The notes: generated from the sequence alone by a model not told the origin. A DNA stretch of 64,000 nucleotides from Novosphingobium sp. ZN18A2 (GCF_036784765.1 NZ_CP136651.1:434001-498000); one strand, 5' to 3'. Counted from the stretch's first letter, positions 26,436 through 36,337 are shown. Program-made: numbers and translations.

Positions 26436-27593
26436 TCAGAGCGCCTTGTCGTAGATCCGGTATTCGCGGTTCACGTGGCTGTCGATCGCATCGGCGATGG
26501 CGACCATTCCCTGGTTGTCGTCAAGGATCCAGCCGATCTCGCCGCGCGTGGCGCCATATCCGGCGGCTGCGTTGCGGCGGATATATTCGATCATCATGAA
26601 GGCAAGCTGGCTGGCGAGGCGCGACGATTGCAGCTTCTTGCGCACGCCCATCAATGGCACGCGCATGGTGCGAACGCGCGGCTTGCGCAGCCACATCAGC
26701 AGCTTGGCCCAGTTGAACGGAAACAGGCTGCCGTTCATCGGCTTGATCGCTTCGTTAAGGTCGGGAAGCGTCATCATGAAGGCCACGGGTTCGCCATCGT
26801 ATTCGGCGACCATGATCAGGTCTTCGTGGACGATCGGTTTGAACTTCTTGCCGGCATAGGCGATTTCCGTGTCCGTAAAGGGCACGAACCCCCAGTTGTC
26901 CGACCATGCATCGTTCAGGATATCGAGGATCAGCGCCGCTTCCTCGTCGAACCTGCTCTTGTCGACCTTGCGCACCTTGATGCGCTTGTTCTTTTCGCCC
27001 GAGGTGACGATGCGCTGGATCAGCGGGGGGAAACCCTGCGTGATGTCCAGTTCGTACGTCAGCAAGGACTTGGCGGGTTTGTAATCCAGTGCCTCTATAT
27101 AGTCCTGGTAGCGTTTCGGCTGGTGGCCCATCATCACCGTCGGCGATTGGTCGTGACCGCGCACAAGCTGGCCCGGTTCTTCCCAGATCGACATGGAAAG
27201 CGGCGCCAGCACGCGCGTCATGCCCTTGGCGCGCAACCAGTCTTCCGCCCTTGCGATCAGTGCGTGGGCGATCTCTTCGTCCTCGGCTTCCAGCAGGCCC
27301 CAGTTGCCGGTGCCCGGCCCCATGCCCTGTTCGGCGGGCATGGTCAGCGCCATGCGATCGATATGCGCGGAGATGCGGCCGACCGGCCTTGCCCCGCGCC
27401 GGGCGATGAAAAGTTCGACGTCGGCATGTTCGAAAAACGGGTTTTTCCCCGGCGTTACAAGTTCCATCGCCTCCATGCGCAGCGGCGGCACCCAGTTGGG
27501 ATCATCCGCATTGAGGCGATAGGCAAGGTCGACGAACTGCTTGCGCTCGGCCTTGTTCGAAACAGGAGTGATCACTACTTCGCTTGTGGCCAC
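26436..27593 (-). CDS. YghO-like protein with GNAT-type fold
   Basis: 385 residues. It resembles E. coli YghO and relatives: DPNWVPPLRMEAMELV, then GKNPFFEHADVELF and ARPVGRISAHID near the N-terminus, a region commonly scored as an acetyltransferase fold. No enzymatic activity is established for the family. GTG at 27593 is the best start, with AAAGG seven bases upstream. A much longer open frame upstream is antisense to the desaturase and is rejected. It diverges from the desaturase with 111 bases between. Confidence 0.8.
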   Translation of the reverse strand: MATSEVVITPVSNKAERKQFVDLAYRLNADDPNWVPPLRMEAMELVTPGKNPFFEHADVELFIARRGARPVGRISAHIDRMALTMPAEQGMGPGTGNWGLLEAEDEEIAHALIARAEDWLRAKGMTRVLAPLSMSIWEEPGQLVRGHDQSPTVMMGHQPKRYQDYIEALDYKPAKSLLTYELDITQGFPPLIQRIVTSGEKNKRIKVRKVDKSRFDEEAALILDILNDAWSDNWGFVPFTDTEIAYAGKKFKPIVHEDLIMVAEYDGEPVAFMMTLPDLNEAIKPMNGSLFPFNWAKLLMWLRKPRVRTMRVPLMGVRKKLQSSRLASQLAFMMIEYIRRNAAAGYGATRGEIGWILDDNQGMVAIADAIDSHVNREYRIYDKAL

Positions 27594-27704
27594 GATCTTG
27601 CCTTTGTTTGCTTCTAGGGGGCGTCTGCCGGTGCCCTGCGTATGGTTCCGGCACAATGTCAAGCCGGACGCGATATGCCGGCACGGGTCTTTCGGATACG
27701 AACC

Positions 27705-28796
27705 ATGATTGCGAGCGACACTCTTGACCACACTTCGCCGGCCGCCGCCACACCGCGGCTGCCGCGCGGGCTTGCCGGCACGCCGGACGACAAGGAGATG
27801 CTGCGCGCCGCGGTAGAGCTGACGCGCGACATCGCCACCGCCCGGCCCGGAATATACTGGCCCGACATGCTCGTTTCGGTGACGGTGGGCTATGGCGCGC
27901 TGGCAGGTGCTATCCTGGCAAACAGCCCCGTCGTCGCGGTCCTGCTGGGGCTGCTTTCCGCGCTCGCGCTGTATCGCGCGTTGCTGTTCATCCATGAACT
28001 GACGCACATCCACAAGAACGCACTGCCCGGCTTCCGCTTCGCCTGGAACCTGTTGCTGGGCATTCCTATGCTGATCCCTTCGTTCATGTACGAAGGCGTG
28101 CACACGCTGCACCACACGCGCGTGCGTTATGGCACGGTGGAAGATCCCGAATACCTGCCGCTGGCGCTGATGAAGCCGTGGACCTTGCCGCTGTTCGTGC
28201 TTTCGGCGCTGCTTCTGCCGGTCGGGCTGCTGATCCGTTCGGCAATCCTCGTGCCGCTGGGCGCGGTGATCCCGCCGCTGCGCAAGCTGGTGTGGGAACG
28301 TGCCTCTTCACTGTCGATCAACCCCGATTTCCGCCGCCGCCCGCCCGAAGGCGATTTCGCGCGAATGGTGTTCTGGCAGGAACTGGGCGCATCGGCCTGG
28401 GCGATCTTCATTCTCGCTTGGTCCGCCACGCACACGTGGTATCCGCTGGCGGTGGGCATCGCCGTCGTCTCTCTGGTCGCGCTGCTCAACCAGGTGCGCA
28501 CGCTTGTTGCCCACCTGTGGGAGAACGAAGGCGATGCGATGACGGTGACCGGCCAATATCTCGATACCGTCAACGTGCCGCCCACGCGCGCGATGGGCGG
28601 GCTGTGGGCGCCGGTCGGCCTGCGGTTCCACGCGCTGCATCACCTGCTGCCAAGCATGCCCTATCACTCGCTGGGCGAAGCGCACCGTCGCCTGGTCGCG
28701 CACCTTGGCGCCGATTCGACGTATGAAAAGTCGAACTATCCCAGCCTTCCGCCACTGGTCGTCCGGCTGGTGAGGAGCACGATGATCAGGCGTTGA
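27705..28796 (+). CDS. Membrane fatty acid desaturase family protein
   Basis: 363-residue integral membrane di-iron enzyme. The three histidine boxes are HELTHIH (97-103), HTLHH (133-137) and ALHHLLP near residue 315, and long hydrophobic stretches separate them. It would introduce a double bond or hydroxyl into a lipid acyl chain or carotenoid-like substrate using oxygen; which substrate cannot be told. ATG 27705 is preferred; in-frame ATGs at 27642 and 27675 are possible but lie in the promoter gap shared with the divergent YghO-like gene. Confidence 0.88.
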   Translation: MIASDTLDHTSPAAATPRLPRGLAGTPDDKEMLRAAVELTRDIATARPGIYWPDMLVSVTVGYGALAGAILANSPVVAVLLGLLSALALYRALLFIHELTHIHKNALPGFRFAWNLLLGIPMLIPSFMYEGVHTLHHTRVRYGTVEDPEYLPLALMKPWTLPLFVLSALLLPVGLLIRSAILVPLGAVIPPLRKLVWERASSLSINPDFRRRPPEGDFARMVFWQELGASAWAIFILAWSATHTWYPLAVGIAVVSLVALLNQVRTLVAHLWENEGDAMTVTGQYLDTVNVPPTRAMGGLWAPVGLRFHALHHLLPSMPYHSLGEAHRRLVAHLGADSTYEKSNYPSLPPLVVRLVRSTMIRR

Positions 28797-28933
28797 GCGA
28801 TTTCGCGCCCTCGCGAATCGCGCGCGTGCAGAATGTTCATGCGGCGCACAGCCTGATCGGCTAGGCAGGGTTCGGGAGTATCGGCGGGACGGTCGGCAAT
28901 GGCGCCATGTGGCGCGTGTCGAGACGAGGCCGC

Positions 28934-30181
28934 ATGAACGATACTGCCGCACCCCCCAGGAAGCTCGCCCCTGTATGGCTTATGGGGCTTGCCAACGCAC
29001 CGCTGGGCCTTAACGGCGCGCTGTTGCTGGTCACCATTCCCCAACTTCTGGCGGCGCGCGGTGTGCCCGAAACGGACATCTCCACGGTAACGGCGATCGG
29101 CCTGATCCCGGCTTTCGCGGTTGTCCTGATCGCGCCGATCCTGGACGTCCGGTTCACCCGCCGCGCCTATGCATGGATGTTCGGGCCGCTCGCCGCCGTC
29201 CTCAGCACCGTGGCGATGTTCACGCTGGGCAACTTTTCTGTGCTGGTGCCGCTGGTCCTTGCCGCGCAGCTCTGCGTTGCGCTCTATGTGTCCGCGCTGG
29301 GTGGCTGGCTCGGCGCGAGCCTTCCCAAAGAGGCGGACGGCCAGCTTGCGGTGTGGTTCAACATCGGCAACGGCGCCGGCTTCGGCATAGGGGCGGCGGT
29401 GAACATGTGGTTCTATCAGAGCCTGCCGCATCCGCTGGCCTTCCTCGCATCGGGGCTGGTCCTGCTCGTTCCGCTGCCACTGTTGCTGTTACCGCCCGCC
29501 CCAAGGGAGGCGGCAAGCCAGCTGAACGAAAGTTTCGGCCGGCTGGCGCGCGATGTGGGCGCCTTGTTGCGCCAGGCGCCGATGCGCCGGCTGATGTTGC
29601 TGTTCGTGTTGCCGTGCGCGTCATTCGCGTTGACGAATATGTTCGGCGGGATCGGGCAGGACTTTGGCGCGTCGCCCGATACGGTCGCGTGGGTTTCGGG
29701 CTGGGGCGTGCTGGTCCCCTCGTTGCTGACCTCGCTCGTAGCCGGGGCGATCCTGCGCCATGTGCGTGCGCCGGTGTTCTATCTTTCGACCGGGGTGGTG
29801 GGGGCAAGCGTCACGCTGGCAACGCTGCTGCTGCCGCGCACGCCGGAAACGTTCGTGTTCGCGGTGGTGGCGCAAAACGTGTTCCAGACCGCCGCATTCA
29901 CCATCCAGAACGCGATCATGTTCCGGTCCATCGCACCGGACAGCCCGGTTGCGTCCACGCAGTTCGCCGTGCTCGGTGCGGCGGTGGCCGTGCCGATCAG
30001 CTATATGCAGGCGATCGACGGGCGGGGGTACGGTCTTGGCGGGCTGAGCGGCGCGTTCCTGACCGATGCGCTGGTTTCGCTTACGGCCTGCGCCTTGCTG
30101 GCGGTGCCGGTCCTGCACTGGATGCGCGGCGGCGCGCTGGAGGCAGACGTTCCACCCGCCTCCGACCGCGTTCAGGAATAG
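28934..30181 (+). CDS. MFS transporter, AmpG-like
   Basis: 415-residue inner membrane protein with about twelve hydrophobic segments and the short loops of the major facilitator superfamily. The general architecture (PVWLMGLANAPLGLNGALLL at the N-terminus, a central loop near residue 195) resembles AmpG-type muropeptide permeases, but no diagnostic substrate motif is clear. A GAGG Shine-Dalgarno stands five bases before ATG 28934. It converges on lptG, with stop codons four bases apart. Confidence 0.8.
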   Translation: MNDTAAPPRKLAPVWLMGLANAPLGLNGALLLVTIPQLLAARGVPETDISTVTAIGLIPAFAVVLIAPILDVRFTRRAYAWMFGPLAAVLSTVAMFTLGNFSVLVPLVLAAQLCVALYVSALGGWLGASLPKEADGQLAVWFNIGNGAGFGIGAAVNMWFYQSLPHPLAFLASGLVLLVPLPLLLLPPAPREAASQLNESFGRLARDVGALLRQAPMRRLMLLFVLPCASFALTNMFGGIGQDFGASPDTVAWVSGWGVLVPSLLTSLVAGAILRHVRAPVFYLSTGVVGASVTLATLLLPRTPETFVFAVVAQNVFQTAAFTIQNAIMFRSIAPDSPVASTQFAVLGAAVAVPISYMQAIDGRGYGLGGLSGAFLTDALVSLTACALLAVPVLHWMRGGALEADVPPASDRVQE

Positions 30182-30185
30182 GGCG

Positions 30186-31292
30186 CTATTCTTCGGTACG
30201 GATCAGCACCGTCTCGCCGATCAGCAGGAACAGGAAGAACGGCGCCCACGCCGCCAGGAACGGTGGATAGCCGCCGAAGTTGCCCATCGCGAGCGCCGCG
30301 TTGTCGACCACGAAATAGGCAAAGCCCAGCGCCATGCCGATTACCGCGCGAACGAACAGCGTGCCCGACCGCGCGAGGCCGAACCCGGCGACCGCGCCCA
30401 GCAGCGGCATCAGAAGCGCGGAAAGCGGGCCTGACAGCTTGTGCCACCACTTCGCGTCAAGTTCGCTGGTGCGGTATCCCGCTTCGCGAATGGCAGAGAT
30501 CGATCGCGAAAGCCGGAACAGCGATTCGGCATCGGCATCGGTCTTGCTGATCAGCACCTGCACCGGCATCACGCCCTTGCCCAGGATAACCGGCGTTGCC
30601 AGCTTCTTCGATTGCGCGCTCTGCACGTCGAAACTTTCGGCGTCTTCCAGCTTCCAGCCGGGGTTGGCGAATGTCGCGGTCTTTGCAGAAACGATGCGCG
30701 TGACCATGCCCGAAGGATCGCGCTGGTACCAGTTCACGTCCTGCATGCGCATGGCCGTGCCTTCGCCGAACACGGCCTTGGCGAACATGATGTTGTCGCC
30801 GTCCTTCAGCCACACGTTGGGACGCACTTCGCTCTCGCCGGGGATCTTGCCGTAATCGACCGCTTGCCAGGCTTTCAGCGTCGCGGTCGCGCGGGTCACG
30901 ACGCGTTCGTTGAAGCCGAACGTCACCAGCGATGTGACGGCGGCGACCATGAACAGCGGGGCCAGTACCTGGTGCGCGGACAGTCCCGAAGCCTTCATCG
31001 CGATAACTTCGCTGTTCTGATTCAGCGTCATCAGCGTGATGATCGTTGCCAGCAGGACGGAATAGGGCAGGAAGCGCGAAACCAGTTGCGGGAAGCGCAG
31101 CCCCGCATACGTCAGCAACTGGGCCTGACCATTGCCCGGGAATTCAAGGATCTTGCCGCTTTCGCCCAGAAGGTCGAGCATCATCAGCACGATCACCAGC
31201 ATCAGCAGCACCGCCACGATGCGCAGCGCGAACATCTTCGCCATGTACAAGGTCATCGTGCGCGAAGGCATGAAATCAAGCTGCACCGGCAT
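30186..31292 (-). CDS. lptG: LPS export ABC transporter permease LptG
   Basis: One of the two permease subunits (with LptF) that pull lipopolysaccharide from the inner membrane toward the LptA bridge, powered by LptB. It is 368 residues in the YjgP/YjgQ family: two N-terminal and several C-terminal membrane segments around a periplasmic jellyroll domain. The NQNSEVIAMKASGLS coupling-helix motif is conserved. ATG 31292 overlaps the end of lptF by 17 bases; ATG 31271 is an alternative. lptB is not in the window. Confidence 0.93.
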   Translation of the reverse strand: MPVQLDFMPSRTMTLYMAKMFALRIVAVLLMLVIVLMMLDLLGESGKILEFPGNGQAQLLTYAGLRFPQLVSRFLPYSVLLATIITLMTLNQNSEVIAMKASGLSAHQVLAPLFMVAAVTSLVTFGFNERVVTRATATLKAWQAVDYGKIPGESEVRPNVWLKDGDNIMFAKAVFGEGTAMRMQDVNWYQRDPSGMVTRIVSAKTATFANPGWKLEDAESFDVQSAQSKKLATPVILGKGVMPVQVLISKTDADAESLFRLSRSISAIREAGYRTSELDAKWWHKLSGPLSALLMPLLGAVAGFGLARSGTLFVRAVIGMALGFAYFVVDNAALAMGNFGGYPPFLAAWAPFFLFLLIGETVLIRTEE

Positions 31293-32532
31293 CTCCCTGT
31301 TGCTGTTGCGCCGGGCCGCGGGGGGCATGGTCTGCCGGCAGACGCCGGCGGGCGAAAAGCCGCTTCAGCGCATGGCTGGCCTTGGCGAATACGCGTTCCA
31401 GCCCGCCGATCGGCTGCCCGCCGGGGACATAGGCGATGCGCCAGTACATCCACACGATAAGCGCGGCAAAAAGCACGAACGGCACCCACAGCGCCAGCAT
31501 CGGGTCGATCCGGCCCAGCGAGGCCACATCCTGCCCGTACTGGTTCACCTTGTGATAGGCGACGACCATCACGATCGACAGGAACACGCCAAGCGCCGAG
31601 CTCGATCGCTTGGGTGGCACCGCCAGCGCGACCGCCAGAAGCGGCAGCAAAAGCATCATCACCACTTCTACAAGGCGGTAGTTCAGGCTGGCGCGGCTTT
31701 CGGCCCGCACCAGCGGCGTCGAATTGTCGCTCCAGCCGATCCGCAGCAGTTCGGGCAGGAAATATTCGCGCTCTGCCCCGCCGCGCTTGCGGAACCGTTC
31801 CACCCTGGGCAGGTCGATCGGAAGATCCTGGCTGGTAAAGCTCAGCACGCGCGGCGTCGTGATGCCGGGGCCGCTTTGCACCATCTGCCCGTCCGACAGG
31901 CGCAGGATAACCGTGTCGGGCGCGTCGCGGTTGGCGAAGAAGCGCCCCTCTCGCGCGGTTACGACCATCGTGTCCCCGGTCGAGGTGGCGACGCGGGCGA
32001 AAATGCCGCGTAGGTCGCGTCCGCCGTCGCGGCTTTCGTCAATGCGCAGCGCCGTCTTGTCCTGCAGCGTATTGAATTCGCCGATCTTGATCGAAGCGCC
32101 CAGCGCGCCCGACTGAAGCTCGAAATTCAGCTGTTCATAGTAATAGCGCGCCAGCGGCTGGACATAGCTGACGATCGCGAGGTTGAGCAGCGCCAGCGCG
32201 ATCGTGAACAGATAGGGCACGCGCAGCATGCGGGTGTAGGAAAGGCCTACCGCGCGCATCACGTCCAGTTCCGAACTCATCGCCAGCTTGCGAAAGGCAA
32301 ACAGGATGCCCAGCATCAGGCCCAGCGGGATCGCCAGGCTGGCATATTCGGGCAAAAGGTTCGCCAGCATCTTGAACACGACCGTCACAGGCCCGCCCTG
32401 CGCCGCCACGAAATCGAACAGGCGCAGCATCTTGTCGAGCATCAGCAGCGAAGCGGCCAGCACGAACACGCCCAGCATCGGCACCAGCACGAGCCGGGCG
32501 ATATAACGGTCTGTGGCGGTGAGGAACTTCAA
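31276..32532 (-). CDS. lptF: LPS export ABC transporter permease LptF
   Basis: 418-residue partner of LptG. It has the YjgP/YjgQ pattern: hydrophobic helices at about 15-35 and 60-80, the coupling motif SSELDVMRAVGLSYTRML, a periplasmic domain at about 130-270, then further membrane helices and a charged C-terminal tail. The lptF-lptG order and overlap are typical. It lies 119 bases after clpS on the same strand. Confidence 0.93.
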   Translation of the reverse strand: MKFLTATDRYIARLVLVPMLGVFVLAASLLMLDKMLRLFDFVAAQGGPVTVVFKMLANLLPEYASLAIPLGLMLGILFAFRKLAMSSELDVMRAVGLSYTRMLRVPYLFTIALALLNLAIVSYVQPLARYYYEQLNFELQSGALGASIKIGEFNTLQDKTALRIDESRDGGRDLRGIFARVATSTGDTMVVTAREGRFFANRDAPDTVILRLSDGQMVQSGPGITTPRVLSFTSQDLPIDLPRVERFRKRGGAEREYFLPELLRIGWSDNSTPLVRAESRASLNYRLVEVVMMLLLPLLAVALAVPPKRSSSALGVFLSIVMVVAYHKVNQYGQDVASLGRIDPMLALWVPFVLFAALIVWMYWRIAYVPGGQPIGGLERVFAKASHALKRLFARRRLPADHAPRGPAQQQQGDAGAA

Positions 32533-32651
32533 GGGGCTGCCGTGCGGGAAATGGGGCTGGACGGCGGCCTATAGCGCGGCGAACCGATCAGGTCATGCCA
32601 GAAAGCGCACAAGGCGGACCGGATACCCGACCGGACCTGTGCCGGCGGCGT

Positions 32652-33047
32652 TCAGGCCTTTTCCAGCGTGCACTGCAGCGGGTGCTGGTTCTCGCGCGCG
32701 AAATCCATCACCTGGTTCACCTTGGTTTCCGCGATTTCATAGGGATAGACGCCGCAAACGCCCACGCCGCGCTGGTGGACATGAAGCATCACGCGCGTCG
32801 CCTGTTCAAGATCCATGTGGAAAAAGCGCTTCAGCACGATCACCACGAATTCCATCGGCGTGTAATCGTCGTTCAGCATCAGCACCTTGAACATGCTGGG
32901 CTTCTTCGGGCGGGTGCGGGTCTTGGTGGCGATGCCGACCTGGCCGTCGCCTCCCGCGTTCGAACCGCTATCGTCGTCGCCGTCGGCCGCACGGACAAGG
33001 CGCAGGGGCAGGCTGTCGCCCGGATATGGAACGGGGTTGAAAGTCAT
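32652..33047 (-). CDS. clpS: ATP-dependent Clp protease adaptor ClpS
   Basis: Delivers N-degron substrates to ClpAP. It is 131 residues; the ClpS core occupies about 45-128, with [17 protein letters not shown], the [17 protein letters not shown] segment and [14 protein letters not shown]. The N-terminal 40 residues are acidic and Gly-rich, as is common. ATG 33047 is preferred to 33080. The gene is not followed by clpA, which often sits next to it. Confidence 0.93.
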   Translation of the reverse strand: MTFNPVPYPGDSLPLRLVRAADGDDDSGSNAGGDGQVGIATKTRTRPKKPSMFKVLMLNDDYTPMEFVVIVLKRFFHMDLEQATRVMLHVHQRGVGVCGVYPYEIAETKVNQVMDFARENQHPLQCTLEKA

Positions 33048-33114
33048 CACGCAGGAATATCGCATTGCCATGGCCGCCAAACAAGGGGGACATGGCCCAT
33101 CCGGGCTTGCCGAC

Positions 33115-33152
33115 AGGTAAACGGGCCGGGTGGCATATTGCCACCCGGCCCG
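33115..33152 (-). terminator. Terminator of the phasin gene
   Basis: A perfect 14-bp stem (33122-33135 with 33139-33152) around a three-base loop, 58 bases after the phasin stop. TTTA follows on the minus strand. It separates phasin from clpS. Confidence 0.75.
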
Positions 33153-33210
33153 CTCGATTGGTCCGGTTAACCGTCCGCCGGGTGTTCCGGCGGCGGCAGG
33201 GCGCCCTGGA

Positions 33211-34077
33211 TCAGGCGGCCTTCTTCATCTTTTCGACAGCCAGGCTGACGCGGGTCGAAAGCGGCTGGAACGCTTCGTTGACCAGCTTGAGCATCGCTTC
33301 GCTGTTCTTCGAGGTCGCGGCGACCGCGGCATCGAAGTTCTTGCGGGCAAGCGCCGTCTGCTTTTCGAAGAACTCGTTGGGCGACTTCACCGCGGCGAGA
33401 TCCTTGGCGTCAGCGGTCATGGTTTCGAAAGCCGACTTCGATTCCTCGACATAGCTCTTGCCCATGTCCTGCAGGCCGGCGGCGAGGATCTTGGTCGATT
33501 CGACCATCGCCTCGACATTGCCCTTGGCGAATTCGGGAACGTCGGAGAAAGCCGTCTGGCCCTTCTCGAACAGCGTCTTGGCGCGTTCCTGCATGTCCTT
33601 CATCGATTCTTCGAACTTGGCGGTGAATTCAGTGGTGGTGGTCATGATCGATGTTCCTTTGCTGGAAGCCGGCTTGGCGGGGGCTGCCGGCTTTGTCTTC
33701 TTCGGTACGACTTTGGGCTTGGCCGCGGCTTTCGCGGCAGCAGGCTTTGCGGGAGCGGGAGCCGCCTTCTTCGCCTTGCGCGGCGCGGGAGCGGCTTTTG
33801 CGGCAGGCTTTGCAGCCTTTGGCGCCGTTTTCGCCCGGACAGGCTTTACGGCTTTCGCGGTCTTCGCCTTGGCCGGCTTTGACGCCGGCGCTTCGGCCTT
33901 GGTTTTAACCGAAGGGGCTTCAACCGGGGCGGCTTCAACCGCCTTGGTCTCAACGGCCTCTAGTTCGACCGGCTTGGCCTCGGCAGATTTCACGTCCACC
34001 TTGGCGGATGCTTCGGCATAGGCCTTTTCGGCGGCTGCGTCGGCCTTGTCGGTTTCGGTGCTCATGCGAAATTCCAT
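33211..34077 (-). CDS. Phasin family protein with Lys/Ala-rich N-terminal extension
   Basis: 288 residues in two parts. The last 144 form a phasin domain ([20 protein letters not shown] and [20 protein letters not shown]), which coats polyhydroxyalkanoate granules. The first 144 are rich in Ala, Lys, Pro and Glu with [15 protein letters not shown] repeats, resembling histone H1-like or PhaF tails that bind DNA. ATG 34077 has GGAG eight bases upstream; ATG 34065 is also possible. A strong internal ribosome site (see next entry) could give a short phasin. It lies 158 bases downstream of phaC. Confidence 0.88.
   Translation of the reverse strand: MEFRMSTETDKADAAAEKAYAEASAKVDVKSAEAKPVELEAVETKAVEAAPVEAPSVKTKAEAPASKPAKAKTAKAVKPVRAKTAPKAAKPAAKAAPAPRKAKKAAPAPAKPAAAKAAAKPKVVPKKTKPAAPAKPASSKGTSIMTTTTEFTAKFEESMKDMQERAKTLFEKGQTAFSDVPEFAKGNVEAMVESTKILAAGLQDMGKSYVEESKSAFETMTADAKDLAAVKSPNEFFEKQTALARKNFDAAVAATSKNSEAMLKLVNEAFQPLSTRVSLAVEKMKKAA
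33643..33660 (-). promoter_or_regulatory. Internal ribosome binding site and start in the phasin gene
   Basis: On the minus strand AAAGGAAC (33660-33653) lies seven bases before an in-frame ATG (33645-33643). This is exactly where the Lys/Ala-rich part ends and the phasin domain begins, so a 144-residue phasin could be made from the same message. Confidence 0.5.
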
Positions 34078-34120
34078 TCCAGCAACTCCGGCCGGGCGAC
34101 CCAACTCGTCCGACCATTGC

Positions 34121-34178
34121 TGCAGTGCGAAATAGGCTATCGCAGGTGCGAAGTCAAGGAATTTTGTGCAGTGCACAA
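34121..34178. promoter_or_regulatory. Candidate operator sites upstream of phasin (PhaR-like)
   Basis: A 15-base perfect palindrome TTGTGCAGTGCACAA at 34164-34178 shares the core TGCAGTGC with a second site at 34121-34128, 46 bases away. Both lie in the phaC-phasin gap. TGC-rich dyads of this kind are bound by PhaR, the granule-sensing repressor of phasin genes in other alphaproteobacteria. Assignment is inference; phaR itself is not in the window. Confidence 0.4.
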
Positions 34179-34235
34179 TAAGCCGCCCGCCACCTTGCGG
34201 ACGACGCCGTCAACTCGCTTTTTCCGAAGGCGAGA

Positions 34236-36146
34236 CTACCTGGATTTCACATAGCGGCCCGGCGCGTCCTCGATCACCTTGTCGCCGCGCCCGCCGGGCT
34301 TGCGCTTGCCCTTGGCGGCAACCTTTTCCGGCGCCTGCCCGGCAAGCCACTCGATCCAGTCGGGCCACCAGCTGCCCTTCGTCTCCTTTGCGCCGGATAC
34401 GAATTCTTCCAGCGAGTCGGGCGATTTGTCGTTCAGCCAGTACTGGTACTTGTGCGCGTCGGGCGGGTTGACCACGCCCGCGATGTGGCCCGATCCGGCC
34501 AGCACGAACCGGTAAGGGCCGGAAAGGTGCCGGGTCAGCTTCCACACGCTTTCCGCCGGGGCGATATGGTCCTCACGTCCCGCTTGTATATAGCAGGGCG
34601 TCTTGATCCGCCTGAGGTCCACCGGCGTTCCGTCGACCACGATCGAATCGGGCACGACCAGCCGGTTGTCGCGATAGAGATCCTTCAGATAGGCCTGGTG
34701 CCACTTGCAGGGCAGGTTGGTGGTATCCCCGTTCCAGTAGAGCAGGTCGAACGCCGGGTATTCCTCACCCATCAGGTAGTTGTTGACGACATAGTTCCAG
34801 ATAAGGTCCGTGCCGCGCAGCGCGTTGAACGTGGCCGCCATCCAGCGTCCGTCCAGATACCCGTCCGTTTGCAGGCCCTCCAGCATCTTCAGCTGCTGGT
34901 CGTCTATGAAGTTCTTGAGGTCGCCCGCCTTCTCGAAATCGACTTGCGCCGTGAAGAACGTGGCGCTTTTCACCTTGCCTGCCTGTTTGCGCCGCGCCAG
35001 CACGGCCAGCGTCGCGGCAAGGGTGGTGCCGGCAACGCAATAGCCGATGGTGTGGACCGACGGCACTTTAAGCCTGTCGCGCACCACGTCGATCGCTTCG
35101 ATCTGCGCGTGCACATAATCGTCCCAGGTCACGTCCGCCATGCTGGCATCGGCCGATTTCCAGGACACGATGAATACCGTCACGCCCTGTTCGACCGCCC
35201 AGCGGATGAAGCTTTTCTTCGGATTGAGATCGAGGATGTAGAACCGGTTGATCCACGGCGGGAAGATCACCAGCGGCGTTTCGAAAACCTCATCCGTGGT
35301 GGGGCTGTACTGGATCAGCTGGAACAGCGGCGTTTCATGCACCACCTTGCCCGGCGTTATCGCGATGTTGCGCCCCAGTTCGAAGGCGCCAAGATCGGTG
35401 TGGGTCAGCTGCCCGCGCGAAATGTCCGTCAGCAGGTGTTCGACGCCGGTAACAAGGTTTTCGCCCTTCGTTTCCAGCGTGCGTTCGATCACCAGCGGAT
35501 TGGTGAAGGGAAAGTTCGCCGGGCTCAGCGCGTCGGTGATGACCTTTGTGATGAAGGCCAGCTGGGTCTTCTTGTCCTCCGGCAGCCCCTCCACGTCCTT
35601 GGCCATGGCCATCAGCCGCTCGGCCAGCAGGAGGTAGGTCTGGTGGATCAGCGCGAACAGCGGTTGCTTGCGCCAGCGCGGATCGGCAAATCGGCGGTCC
35701 TTGCGCGGAAGTTCCGGTTCATCCTCCTTGTCCTTCGCTTCGGGGCCGATGCCGTATTGCCCCAGGATCGACGTCCACAGCGCAAGGCTTTCTTCCCAAA
35801 GGATCTGCTGCACTTCCGCCTGGGCGACCGGCATCAGCTTCCACCATTCGGCGGCCATCGACGCCCAGGCCGATGGATCGGCGAATTTCGACAGCGCCGG
35901 TTCGGCCTTGCCGGCCTGGTCCGCTGCGAAATCCAGCCACATTTTCTGCAACTTGGCGGCTGACATGCCCCAGTGCTGGACGTCTCCCGGTTCGGGCAGG
36001 CGACTCATCTCGTCCCCGATGAACGGCGCGAAGAATGCGTGGAACGCTTCACCCTGCTGGCGGACGATATCTTCGAAAACCGCGTTTTCCCGCGCTGCGT
36101 CGTCAGGATGGGTGGTGTCCGCGGAACCGGTATTGTCGGCTGGCAT
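34236..36146 (-). CDS. phaC: Class I poly(3-hydroxyalkanoate) synthase
   Basis: Polymerises hydroxyacyl-CoA into polyhydroxyalkanoate at the granule surface. It is 636 residues. The lipase-like box GYCVAG contains the catalytic Cys370; YWNGDTTNLP carries the Asp, and GSGHIAGVVNPP the His. The N-terminal domain (about 1-200) is of class I type. ATG 36146 has GGGAG seven bases upstream and is preferred over an ORF extending 51 residues further. The C-terminal tail is basic (KGKRKPGGRG). phasin follows on the same strand. Confidence 0.95.
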   Translation of the reverse strand: MPADNTGSADTTHPDDAARENAVFEDIVRQQGEAFHAFFAPFIGDEMSRLPEPGDVQHWGMSAAKLQKMWLDFAADQAGKAEPALSKFADPSAWASMAAEWWKLMPVAQAEVQQILWEESLALWTSILGQYGIGPEAKDKEDEPELPRKDRRFADPRWRKQPLFALIHQTYLLLAERLMAMAKDVEGLPEDKKTQLAFITKVITDALSPANFPFTNPLVIERTLETKGENLVTGVEHLLTDISRGQLTHTDLGAFELGRNIAITPGKVVHETPLFQLIQYSPTTDEVFETPLVIFPPWINRFYILDLNPKKSFIRWAVEQGVTVFIVSWKSADASMADVTWDDYVHAQIEAIDVVRDRLKVPSVHTIGYCVAGTTLAATLAVLARRKQAGKVKSATFFTAQVDFEKAGDLKNFIDDQQLKMLEGLQTDGYLDGRWMAATFNALRGTDLIWNYVVNNYLMGEEYPAFDLLYWNGDTTNLPCKWHQAYLKDLYRDNRLVVPDSIVVDGTPVDLRRIKTPCYIQAGREDHIAPAESVWKLTRHLSGPYRFVLAGSGHIAGVVNPPDAHKYQYWLNDKSPDSLEEFVSGAKETKGSWWPDWIEWLAGQAPEKVAAKGKRKPGGRGDKVIEDAPGRYVKSR

Positions 36147-36337
36147 GGTCGCTCCCTGGAAAGGCGTTGCCCCTGGCTTATACATTGCCGTCCCGCGATT
36201 GTGACCCCGTCCTTTTGCGCAACGGCATTTCCGAAAAGCGCAAGCCAAGGACGTTTTCTTGTGCGGCGACTTCGCGTAGACGGGCACAGTGCGCGGCAAT
36301 TCCGCCGCCGCATAAGCATTTGGAAGACAACAGACCC

